DNA of 64,000 bases from an uncultured bacterium. GTDB taxonomy: Bacteria; Bacillota; Clostridia; Oscillospirales; Ruminococcaceae. Position numbers and translations under genes: made by a program. Below the pieces are notes generated by a model that was not told the origin of the DNA, searched no databases, and worked only from the letters and a program-made list of their open reading frames with translations. The DNA lies in the NCBI GenBank assembly GCA_905214345.1, contig CAJMLV010000012.1, positions 3,850 through 67,849 on the forward strand, written 5' to 3'. Below, one piece after another: positions 16,181 to 23,784 of this stretch; position 1 is the first letter of the stretch, and each line of letters begins with the position of its first letter.

Positions 16181-18214
16181 ATGGAGGATAAGACTTTCGA
16201 AAAAGACAAAGTGCCGGCCGCGGGGGAAAAAGCCTCGTCGGCCGGACATAACAGGCGTCGGCGCCGCCGCAAAAAGAGCGGCACCGGTGCGTCCGCCCCG
16301 GCAAAGGCGGAAACGGCGCCGGCCACGCCCGGCACGGAGCAGGAGACCTCGGCCGCACCGGCGGAGGATGCTCCGGCTGTGAGCCCGGCGCAGAACGCGT
16401 CGGAAAGCCATCTTCCGGCAAACCCGGAACCGGAAAAGGGGGAGGAGAAAAAGGCGGAGAAAGCGTCCGAGCCGGAACATGCCGCTGCCGAACCCGCACC
16501 GGAAGCTCCTAAGACCCCTGAAAAACCGGAAGGCCCCGAAGCACCCGAAACGGCGGAACCTGCCCAGGCCGCAGAACCGGCGGAAGAGGCGGCGCCTGCC
16601 GAAACCGGGGAGGAGGCTGCAGAACCGGAACCCGAACCGGCGGCAGAAAAGCCCGAAAAGCCTGCCGAGGAACCGGCGGACGACGGGACAGGAAAAGCGC
16701 CCGAGGACGGGCAGCCGGATACGGACGACGAGGAAGAACTGATACCGGAACAAGAGCGCCGGGCGGCCGAGATGACCCGCACGGTGCAGATCTCCATCGA
16801 GAAGATCGTGGAGAACATTGAGGAAGCCGTAGAGGAGCAGGAAACCGAGGAGTATGTGCCGGACACCGCCGAGGAAGTTCCGCTCACCCGTTTGCAGCGG
16901 CTGCATCAGACGGTGGGGGACGGTGCCTGGGCCCTGCTGAAATGGCTGGCCTTTGTGCTGGCTTTCGTGGCGGTGGTGGCGGGTGCCGGCATCGCCTGGC
17001 TGTACAAGGGTGCCACCCCGGATTCCATCCCGCAGGTGTCGGCGACCTTCAACGGCCAGGAACTGGAACCTGCCTCTTACAGCTGGCATGTGCCGGTGGT
17101 GGCCAATGTGTTCAAGCGCACCTATGCCGACACCATTTCCAAGGACCCGGTCCAGATCGAAGAAACCATCCAGACCGCCCAGGTGGATCTGGATGTGGAA
17201 CACACCAGCTGCGACACTCTGCTCACGGTGGAGGACAGCACCGGCGAGGTGGTTTTTGAAGGCACGGCCGAGGAATTCGGCAATTACACCTTTACCAAAA
17301 ACGATACCTACACCGCCGAGCTGGAAGTGTTCCGCAACGAAAAGCAGGTCAGCCACACGGCGGAAGTTTCCGGCAAGCAGACCTACCTGTTCAGCTTTAC
17401 GGTCAGCCTGCGGCCTTCCATCCGGCTGAACACCGTGTCCACCACCCAGGGCGGTGTGGCTGCGGTGCGGGTCAGCGGCGGCGTGTCCAACGAAACAGGG
17501 CCGGTGCTCAGCACCGAACTCACTGCCACGGCCTTCCGCCAGGGCGAAAGCGGCTGGGTCTGTTATCTGCCCATTCCGGTGGATCAGGAACCCGGCACCT
17601 ATACCATCAGCGTCAGCTACGCGGGATATACCCAGGAACTCAGCCTGACGGTCAAGGCCCGGTCCAACGTCTATAAGGATTACTCCTACAAGAGCCAGCT
17701 CACCAGCCCCTATATCTCGGAGGAAGATACCCCTGCCGAGGTGCTGGCGGTGCTGAATAAAGGAAGCGAAACCGCCGCCTGGGGCGAGGACGGCTTTATG
17801 ACCCCCTTCACCGGCAAGGCGGAACTGGAACTGGCTTACGGCACCACCGAATATGTGGGCCGGACCCGCAGCGAACGCGCCGCCGGTACCGGTACCGGCC
17901 GGGTCAGCACCAATGTGGTGGCTTCCACCACCCGGGGCGGCGACCTGGTGGCCCCCGCGGCCGGTACGGTGCTTCTGGCCCAGGATCTGGGAGATACGAC
18001 GGGCTATACCGTGGTCATCGACCATGGCGCCGGCGTTAAGAGTATCTTCTACTGCCTGCGCAGCATCTCCGTCAAGGTGGGCGACACCGTCAAGGCCGGG
18101 GATGTCATCGCAGAAACCGACCGCACCACCATCGGTGAGGTGCGGGTGGGTACTGTGCCGGTGGAGCCTCTGGCCATCTGGCGCGGTGAATGTGATGCCC
18201 TGAACCACTATTGA
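16181..18214 (+). CDS. SpoIIQ-like protein with long cytoplasmic Pro/Ala/Glu domain and degenerate M23 domain (paralogue 2)
   Basis: 677 residues. The N-terminus is basic (NRRRRRRKKSG), then a low-complexity Pro/Ala/Glu region runs to about residue 195. A more ordered acidic stretch and one membrane helix (about 250-272) follow. The extracytoplasmic part is homologous to the gene at 14868 and ends in a LytM-like fold (TVVIDHGAGVKSIFYCLRS) without the H-x3-D and H-x-H zinc ligands. The roughly 250-residue cytoplasmic extension is unusual for a SpoIIQ-like protein. The ribosome site is weak (GGGATGG), and a CATATAGAT element lies just upstream. A terminator with a TTCG loop ends the unit. Confidence 0.7.
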   Translation: MEDKTFEKDKVPAAGEKASSAGHNRRRRRRKKSGTGASAPAKAETAPATPGTEQETSAAPAEDAPAVSPAQNASESHLPANPEPEKGEEKKAEKASEPEHAAAEPAPEAPKTPEKPEGPEAPETAEPAQAAEPAEEAAPAETGEEAAEPEPEPAAEKPEKPAEEPADDGTGKAPEDGQPDTDDEEELIPEQERRAAEMTRTVQISIEKIVENIEEAVEEQETEEYVPDTAEEVPLTRLQRLHQTVGDGAWALLKWLAFVLAFVAVVAGAGIAWLYKGATPDSIPQVSATFNGQELEPASYSWHVPVVANVFKRTYADTISKDPVQIEETIQTAQVDLDVEHTSCDTLLTVEDSTGEVVFEGTAEEFGNYTFTKNDTYTAELEVFRNEKQVSHTAEVSGKQTYLFSFTVSLRPSIRLNTVSTTQGGVAAVRVSGGVSNETGPVLSTELTATAFRQGESGWVCYLPIPVDQEPGTYTISVSYAGYTQELSLTVKARSNVYKDYSYKSQLTSPYISEEDTPAEVLAVLNKGSETAAWGEDGFMTPFTGKAELELAYGTTEYVGRTRSERAAGTGTGRVSTNVVASTTRGGDLVAPAAGTVLLAQDLGDTTGYTVVIDHGAGVKSIFYCLRSISVKVGDTVKAGDVIAETDRTTIGEVRVGTVPVEPLAIWRGECDALNHY

Positions 18215-18228
18215 TTTGAATACCTCAC

Positions 18229-18257
18229 AAGCCTCTGCTTCGGCAGGGGCTTTTTTG
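18229..18257 (+). terminator. Intrinsic terminator with TTCG tetraloop
   Basis: Stem AAGCCtCTGC (18229-18238), TTCG loop, GCAGgGGCTT (18243-18252), followed by a T run. Confidence 0.88.
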
Positions 18258-18302
18258 TTTGTTCTTTTTTCCGGGCAGCCGGTTTGGCCGCTTCTTTTCG
18301 TC

Positions 18303-18330
18303 ACCCGGCGGAAATTTCCGGCATAAGATG
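18303..18330 (+). promoter_or_regulatory. Candidate SigK promoter of dpaAB
   Basis: AC (18303-18304), 17 bases, CATAAGATG (18322-18330), close to the SigK consensus AC-N17-CATAnnnTA. In Bacillus the spoVF (dpa) operon is SigK-dependent. Confidence 0.55.
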
Positions 18331-18353
18331 GCTCAGAACACGGGGGTGGGAAT

Positions 18354-19133
18354 ATGTCCTTTACATTTTGTATGGCAGACGGCGACGCCCGCCAGCAGGC
18401 GGCTTCCCGGGCATTGCAGGATGCGGGCTGCATCCGGGGCGGACCCGAACGGGCGAACTTTCTTTTGCTGCCCATGCCGCTGCGCACCGTCACGCCCGGG
18501 CAGCTGGATCTGCTTCACCGGGCCAAACCGGGCACACCGGTTTTTGGGGGCCTGATTTCGCCCCAGGCGTGCAGTACCATTCGGCGCACCGGCCTTGCAC
18601 CGGTGGATTACTACACCCGCAATGAGCTGGCCAGCCTGAACGCAGTGCCAACCGCCGAAGGCTGCCTGTGCCTGCTGATGCAGATGCGTACCCGTACCTT
18701 GTGGGAAAGCCCGGTCCTGGTGCTGGGATTCGGCCGGGTGGGGCAGGCGGTGGCCCGGCGGCTTGCGGCGTTGGGGGCCCGGGTCACGGTGGCGGCACGC
18801 AGTGCAGACCAGCGGGCGGGGGCGCGCTGCTGCGGTTGCCATGCGGCGCCGCTTACGGCGCTGGAACGGCTGCTGCCCGGATTCGATGCGGTGGTCAACA
18901 CCATACCGGCTATGGTGCTGCCTGCCGGGCTTCTGGGAAAACTGCCCCGGGGGACCGTGATCATAGACTTGGCCAGCGCCCCCGGCGGGGTGGATTTTGA
19001 CGCAGCCCAGGCCATGGGTTTGCAGGCGCGGCTGGCTTCGGGATTGCCGGGGCGCTGTGCCCCGGACACGGCGGGCGAGCTGATTGCCCAGACCATTATG
19101 ACGATTCTGACGGAACAGGGGAGGGCGGAATGA
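18354..19133 (+). CDS. dpaA: Dipicolinate synthase subunit A
   Basis: 259-residue Rossmann-fold dehydrogenase subunit that, with DpaB, turns dihydroxytetrahydrodipicolinate into dipicolinic acid in the mother cell. The nucleotide-binding loop is VLGFGRVGQAVARRL near residue 121. The N-terminal half has the DpaA segment VFGGLISPQ, and IDLASAPGGVDF is a family landmark near residue 200. It is somewhat shorter than the Bacillus protein (about 297). GGGGGTGG gives the ribosome site. The stop overlaps the dpaB start (ATGATGA). Confidence 0.93.
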   Translation: MSFTFCMADGDARQQAASRALQDAGCIRGGPERANFLLLPMPLRTVTPGQLDLLHRAKPGTPVFGGLISPQACSTIRRTGLAPVDYYTRNELASLNAVPTAEGCLCLLMQMRTRTLWESPVLVLGFGRVGQAVARRLAALGARVTVAARSADQRAGARCCGCHAAPLTALERLLPGFDAVVNTIPAMVLPAGLLGKLPRGTVIIDLASAPGGVDFDAAQAMGLQARLASGLPGRCAPDTAGELIAQTIMTILTEQGRAE

Positions 19134-19723
19134 TGACACAGACTTGGCAGGATACCCCCCGCGCGGTGGTGTTTGCACTGTGCGGCAGCTTTTGCAGTTT
19201 CGGGGCGGTGCTGCCCCAGATCCAGCGCCTTTGCCGGGACGGATGGGATGTCCTCCCGCTGCTCAGTGCCAGCGCCGCATCCCAGGACACCCGCTTCGGT
19301 ACGGCGGCATCCCTGGCGGCAACACTGGAGGAGATGACCGGCCACCCGCCCATGACCACCCTGCAGCAAGCGGAACCTCTTGGCCCTCAGAAGATGGCCC
19401 GGGCCATGGTCATAGCCCCCTGCACGGGGACTACCATGGGGCTTCTGGCCAATGGCATCAGCAGCACAGCGGTGACACTGGCAGCCAAAAGCATGCTGCG
19501 CGGCGGCCGCCCGCTGGTGCTGGCTCCATCCACCAACGACGGCCTTTCGGGCAGTGCTGCCAGCCTGGCGGCTCTGCTGCAGCGCAAAAATATTTATTTT
19601 GTGCCTTTCGGGCAGGATGACAGCTTCAAGAAACCCCACAGCCTGAAAAGCGATTTCACCCTTTTGCCGGATGCCCTGGAAAGTGCTCTGCGGGGTGTGC
19701 AGCTTCAGCCGCTGCTTTTGTAA
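19130..19723 (+). CDS. dpaB: Dipicolinate synthase subunit B (flavoprotein family)
   Basis: 197-residue flavoprotein-fold partner of DpaA. The N-terminal VVFALCGSFCSF is the flavin-binding loop region, and APCTGTTMGLLANGISSTAV and VLAPSTNDGLSGSA are typical of DpaB. The ATG at 19130 overlaps the dpaA stop; a second ATG at 19133 follows directly and could also serve. Coupled translation fits a one-to-one complex. The product is the dipicolinate that the SpoVA channel (8319-10155) loads into the spore. Confidence 0.93.
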   Translation: MMTQTWQDTPRAVVFALCGSFCSFGAVLPQIQRLCRDGWDVLPLLSASAASQDTRFGTAASLAATLEEMTGHPPMTTLQQAEPLGPQKMARAMVIAPCTGTTMGLLANGISSTAVTLAAKSMLRGGRPLVLAPSTNDGLSGSAASLAALLQRKNIYFVPFGQDDSFKKPHSLKSDFTLLPDALESALRGVQLQPLLL

Positions 19724-19749
19724 CTTCCGGCAGAACGGCGCATATATTG
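19723..19749 (+). promoter_or_regulatory. Candidate SigK-type promoter of the murA copy
   Basis: AC (19723-19724), 16 bases, CATATATTG (19741-19749), the same CATAnnnTG shape seen before dpaA. Confidence 0.4.
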
Positions 19750-19786
19750 GTATGGTGTGACGGATATTTCGAAAGGCGGTGCGGCG

Positions 19787-21100
19787 ATGGAACGGATCAG
19801 GATCACGGGCGGGCGGGTATTGACGGGCAGGATTCGTCCCGCTGCGGCCAAAAACAGTGTGCTGCCTCTTTTGGCGGCCGGTCTTTTGTGCGCAAAGCCC
19901 TGTGTACTGCGGGGCGTGCCATGGCTCTCGGATGTGGATGCCAGCCTGGCCTTGCTCCGGACGGTGGGGGCCAACCCGGTGCGCCGGGGCCCGGACATCC
20001 TTCTGCCGCCGGCTCAGGTGACCGGCAGCGTTTCTCCGGAACTGGCGGGGGCCATGCGTGGGTCGGTGTTCTACCTGGCGCCGCTGCTGGTACGGGCGGG
20101 CAGTGTGGAGATGCCGCTGCCCGGCGGCTGCCGCCTTGGGCCCCGGCCCATCGACATCCATCTGGCGGGATTGGGGGCCATGGGGGCGGAAATCACCGAA
20201 AAAACCGATTCTGTACGGCTTTCCTGCCCGGGAGGATTGCAGGGAACGGAGTTCTCCTTGCGTCTGCCCAGCGTGGGGGCCACCCTGACCCTGCTCATGG
20301 CTGCCGCCTGCGCCCGGGGGACCACCGTACTGCGCGGGGCGGCCTGTGAACCTGAAATTGCGGATACCGCAGCCTTTCTGCGCATGGCCGGGGCGGAGAT
20401 CCAGGGAGCAGGCACCCCCGTGATCACCATACGGGGCGCGGATGGGATTTTGCCCGGGGGCGGGGTACACGTGCCCCTGCCGGACCGCATTGCAGCGGCC
20501 ACCTACGCGGCGGCGGTGGCTGTGGCCGGGGGCAAGGTCACGGTGGAGCAGTGCCGCCCGGGACATCTGGCCTCTTTTCTGCGGTTTCTGTGCACGGCGG
20601 GGTGTCGGGTCACGGCCGGGCCGGACCGTTTTACGGTGGCGCGGGACCCGGAAACGCCCTTGTGGGGCGGTGCGAAGCTGTGTACCGGGGCATGGCCGGG
20701 CTTTGCCACCGACACCGCACCGCTGGCAGCGGCGGTGCTGCTGAAGGCCCGGGGGGAAAGCCGCATCCATGATTCCCTGTTCCAGAACCGGTTTGCCTGT
20801 GCCGAAGGCTTTGCCGCCATGGGGGCAAGGGTGCGCGCCGAGGGGCGGGACCTGTATATTGCGGGCGGTGCGGCCTTGCACGGTGCCCGTGTGACGGCCC
20901 CCGACCTGCGGGGCGGGGCAGCGCTGGTGCTGGCCGGGCTGGCAGCCCGGGGCAGCACCGTGGTACAGGACCCCGGTCACATCCGCAGAGGGTATCAGGA
21001 CCTGCCCGGAGAACTGGCGACTTTGGGCGCGCGCTGCTCCTGCTGCAAAACAATAAGCGATGCCACGCGAAAAACTGTGAGTGCTATGCAAATACGATAA
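19787..21100 (+). CDS. murA: UDP-N-acetylglucosamine 1-carboxyvinyltransferase (MurA)
   Basis: 437-residue enolpyruvyl transferase for the first committed step of peptidoglycan synthesis, moving PEP onto UDP-GlcNAc. Catalytic residues are intact: the Lys-Asn pair in AAAKNSVLPL, Cys115 in PLPGGCRLGPRPID (the fosfomycin-target Cys) and Asp in FATDTAPL. ATG 19787 follows AAAGGCGG. Its place directly after dpaAB, with a SigK-like promoter, suggests a sporulation-specific isozyme for cortex synthesis rather than the vegetative copy; this is inference. The last 15 residues (SDATRKTVSAMQIR) are outside the usual fold. Confidence 0.92.
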   Translation: MERIRITGGRVLTGRIRPAAAKNSVLPLLAAGLLCAKPCVLRGVPWLSDVDASLALLRTVGANPVRRGPDILLPPAQVTGSVSPELAGAMRGSVFYLAPLLVRAGSVEMPLPGGCRLGPRPIDIHLAGLGAMGAEITEKTDSVRLSCPGGLQGTEFSLRLPSVGATLTLLMAAACARGTTVLRGAACEPEIADTAAFLRMAGAEIQGAGTPVITIRGADGILPGGGVHVPLPDRIAAATYAAAVAVAGGKVTVEQCRPGHLASFLRFLCTAGCRVTAGPDRFTVARDPETPLWGGAKLCTGAWPGFATDTAPLAAAVLLKARGESRIHDSLFQNRFACAEGFAAMGARVRAEGRDLYIAGGAALHGARVTAPDLRGGAALVLAGLAARGSTVVQDPGHIRRGYQDLPGELATLGARCSCCKTISDATRKTVSAMQIR

Positions 21101-21141
21101 AATATGCGCTGGCATGTGAAGTCTTTTGGATATTTCTACGG

Positions 21142-21176
21142 GCTGCGGCGCAAATTTTGTTTTTTTGCGCCGCAGC
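21142..21176 (+). terminator. Terminator-like hairpin after murA
   Basis: Perfect 13-bp stem GCTGCGGCGCAAA (21142-21154) with its complement at 21164-21176 and a T-rich loop. There is no strong T run after it, so efficiency is uncertain. Confidence 0.55.
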
Positions 21177-21178
21177 TA

Positions 21179-21207
21179 TTGAAATTGTGTTGTGGATTTG
21201 GTATTCT
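21179..21207 (+). promoter_or_regulatory. SigA-type promoter of ftsZ
   Basis: TTGAAA (21179-21184), 17 bases, TATTCT (21202-21207), leaving a leader of about 110 bases. Confidence 0.55.
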
Positions 21208-21323
21208 AATAATCAGTTATATGTAAAAAATACAGGGCCAGTGTGCCTCTGGGTCACAGCCGCATTGCGGCGGCCCGGGTTGTCGGGCCCGTCTAAACAA
21301 AGAACTTTTAGGGGGATACACTC

Positions 21324-22550
21324 ATGGCGTTCGTTCTCGATGAAGAGATGCAGAATGTAACAAACATCAAGGTGATCGGCGTCGGCGGCGGCGGCGGCAA
21401 CGCTGTCAACCGCATGGTGGACGCGGGCCTTGGCGGCGTGGAATTCGTTGCGATGAACACCGACCAGCAGGCCCTGATCAATTCCAAGGCGACCCAGAAG
21501 GTCCAGCTTGGCGCCAAGCTGACCAAGGGCCGCGGCGCCGGCGCCGACCCCGAAGTGGGCCAGCGTGCCGCCGAGGAAAGCAAGGACGAGATCGCCAACG
21601 CCCTGAAAGGCGCGCAGATGGTCTTTATCACCGCCGGCATGGGCGGCGGCACCGGCACCGGTGCGGCTCCCGTGGTGGCCGAAACTGCCCATGACCTGGG
21701 CATCCTGACCGTCGGCATCGTCACCAAGCCCTTCAGCTTTGAAGGCAAGCGCAAGATGAGCCTGGCTGAACAGGGCATCGCCAACCTGATGATGCACGTG
21801 GACAGCCTGATCGTCATTCCCAACGAGCGTCTGAAGCTCATCAGCCAGGAAAAGATCACCCTGATGAACGCCTTTGAAGCGGCCGACAACGTGCTGCGTC
21901 AGGGCGTGGAAAGCATCTCCAGCCTGATCAACATTCCGGCTTTCATCAACCTGGACTTTGCCGACGTGCGCTCCATCATGAAGGATGCCGGCTTTGCCCA
22001 CATGGGTGTCGGTGTCGCCAAGGGCGCCGGCAAGGCCGAAAACGCCGCCAAGGCTGCCATCTCCAGCCCGCTGCTGGAAACCAGCATCGCCGGCGCTCGC
22101 GGTGTCATCATCAACATCACCTCCAGCCCGGACATCGGCCTGGACGATGTGGAGACCGCTGCTTCCATGATTACCCAGTCCGCGCATCCTGACGCGAACA
22201 TCATCTGGGGTACTGCTTTCGACGAACGCCTGGCCGACGAGATGAACATCACCGTCGTGGCCACCGGCTTCGAGAACACCCCGGGGGTGGACGAACCCAT
22301 CCAGGCTGCCATGCACGCCCAGATGGCCGCCAAGAGCGCTGCCGCCCCGACTGCCGCTCAGCCGGAGCCTGCCGTGCAGCAGCCCGCCGCACCCACCCCG
22401 CCGCCCACCGTGGACCCCGTGATCCCCAGCCCGGTGATCTTCAACACCGAGGTCGCGCCCGCCAGCAGCACCAAGGCTGCCGAGCCGGAAGATGAGGATG
22501 ACGGCGACTACTTCAACGATCTGCTCAGCATCCTGAACAAGCGTTCCTGA
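21324..22550 (+). CDS. ftsZ: Cell division GTPase FtsZ
   Basis: 408-residue tubulin homologue that forms the Z-ring. GTP-binding glycine-rich loops are GVGGGGGNAVNRM near residue 19 and the tubulin signature GGGTGTGAAPVVA at about 108-120. The T7 synergy loop NLDFADVRSIM is intact. An Ala/Pro linker (about 330-385) leads to the C-terminal peptide DDGDYFNDLLSILNKR, used for membrane-anchor partners. AGGGGG is the ribosome site. Unlike standard dcw clusters, it follows dpaAB-murA and has its own promoter. A DivIVA-like gene follows after 104 bases. Confidence 0.98.
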   Translation: MAFVLDEEMQNVTNIKVIGVGGGGGNAVNRMVDAGLGGVEFVAMNTDQQALINSKATQKVQLGAKLTKGRGAGADPEVGQRAAEESKDEIANALKGAQMVFITAGMGGGTGTGAAPVVAETAHDLGILTVGIVTKPFSFEGKRKMSLAEQGIANLMMHVDSLIVIPNERLKLISQEKITLMNAFEAADNVLRQGVESISSLINIPAFINLDFADVRSIMKDAGFAHMGVGVAKGAGKAENAAKAAISSPLLETSIAGARGVIINITSSPDIGLDDVETAASMITQSAHPDANIIWGTAFDERLADEMNITVVATGFENTPGVDEPIQAAMHAQMAAKSAAAPTAAQPEPAVQQPAAPTPPPTVDPVIPSPVIFNTEVAPASSTKAAEPEDEDDGDYFNDLLSILNKRS

Positions 22551-22654
22551 GTGCGGGACCGTGCGCTGCCCGGTCTTGCGGATGTTGATATGCCGGGCTA
22601 CCTGCCGCTGTAACCCAGCGGGGAATGTCCCTGTTACACAGGAGGAGGAACGCT

Positions 22655-23716
22655 ATGCCGTCCATGGAACCGCCCGTTCAAGAGAAGGGGTTCCGCACGA
22701 GCATGCTGGGCTTTGACAAGAATGATGTGCTGGCCTACATGAACGCGCTGGCCAACGAGACCCAGCAGCGGGAACTGGAATACCAGCAGACCATTGATGA
22801 GCTCAACGCTCAGCTTGAAAAACTGAAAAAGGACCAGTCCAACGCGCGCCGCTGTGTGGAAAAACTGCAGGCGGAGCTGAACCAGGCCACCCTGCGTGCC
22901 GAAACCGCCGAAAAGGCGGGCAGCGATGCTGTGACCAAGCTCCGCGAAGCGGAGGAGCGTGCCGCCGGCTACCAGGGCAAGTATAAGGAATGTCAGCAGT
23001 CCATCCTGGAACTGCAGTTCCAGAAACGCGACCTGGAAAAGCAGGTGGAGGAGATGGAGGCCATGATCCCCAAAGGGGGCATGCCCACCATGGCGGCCAC
23101 TCCGGTGCCCGCCCCGGCTCCCGCGCCCGAACCGGCCCCTGCCCCGGAACCGCCCAAACCGGAACCCCCGGCTGCACCGGTTCCTGCCAACGTGACCGAA
23201 CAGGCCCGCATTGAAGCCAAGAAGATCCTGGCCGATGCCCGCCTGAACGCCGAGAGTGCCGAACGCCGCCTGCGTCAGCAGGAGGAGGACCAGAAAGCCC
23301 GCATGGCAGATAATGCCCGCGCTCTGGCTGCCGGTGTGCAGCTGCTGCGGGACCGCCTGGCCCGGGTGGATGAGAAGCTGACTTCCGCTTCCATGGATCT
23401 GGAAAACGCCACCGGCGCCATCTATCAGGCACTGGACGATACCAGCACCGACCTGGAAAGCCTGGGAGCCGACATGCGCTCCTTCGGCAAGCTGCGTCCC
23501 ATTGCGCCTGCGGCGGAAGCACAGCCGGCACCGGCTGCCCCCGCTGCTCCTGCCGTACCTGCCCGTGCCAAAGTATCGCCCCGCCGTGTGCGTCCGGTCC
23601 AGTCTCAGCCTGCGCCGGACCCGGCCAAGCGTCTGCGCCGCGCCCCCGCGGCAGCCCGCCCCGTATCTGAGGAATTGGGTGACGCTATGGACCGTCTGGA
23701 AAAACGGTACCGTTAA
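22655..23716 (+). CDS. DivIVA-like coiled-coil protein
   Basis: 353 residues. Residues 10-35 carry the DivIVA N-terminal pattern (FRTSMLGFDKNDVLAYMNAL). A coiled coil of about 120 residues rich in Glu, Gln and Lys follows. Then come a Pro/Ala/Glu linker (about 145-180), a second helical coiled-coil segment (EARKILADA type) and an Ala/Pro/Arg-rich tail. Family members bind negatively curved membrane at septa and poles. Its position after ftsZ supports a division or pole-organising role. ATG 22655 follows GGAGGAGGA. It ends at a strong GC terminator. Confidence 0.8.
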   Translation: MPSMEPPVQEKGFRTSMLGFDKNDVLAYMNALANETQQRELEYQQTIDELNAQLEKLKKDQSNARRCVEKLQAELNQATLRAETAEKAGSDAVTKLREAEERAAGYQGKYKECQQSILELQFQKRDLEKQVEEMEAMIPKGGMPTMAATPVPAPAPAPEPAPAPEPPKPEPPAAPVPANVTEQARIEAKKILADARLNAESAERRLRQQEEDQKARMADNARALAAGVQLLRDRLARVDEKLTSASMDLENATGAIYQALDDTSTDLESLGADMRSFGKLRPIAPAAEAQPAPAAPAAPAVPARAKVSPRRVRPVQSQPAPDPAKRLRRAPAAARPVSEELGDAMDRLEKRYR

Positions 23717-23732
23717 TTTTTACATACAACAG

Positions 23733-23764
23733 GCCGCGGCCGCCACTTGACGGCCGCGGCTTTT
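23733..23764 (+). terminator. Intrinsic terminator after the DivIVA-like gene
   Basis: 10-bp stem GCCGCGGCCG (23733-23742) with its complement (23751-23760) and TTTTC after it. Confidence 0.85.
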
Positions 23765-23784
23765 CTTTATAGGGAGAAACCGCC

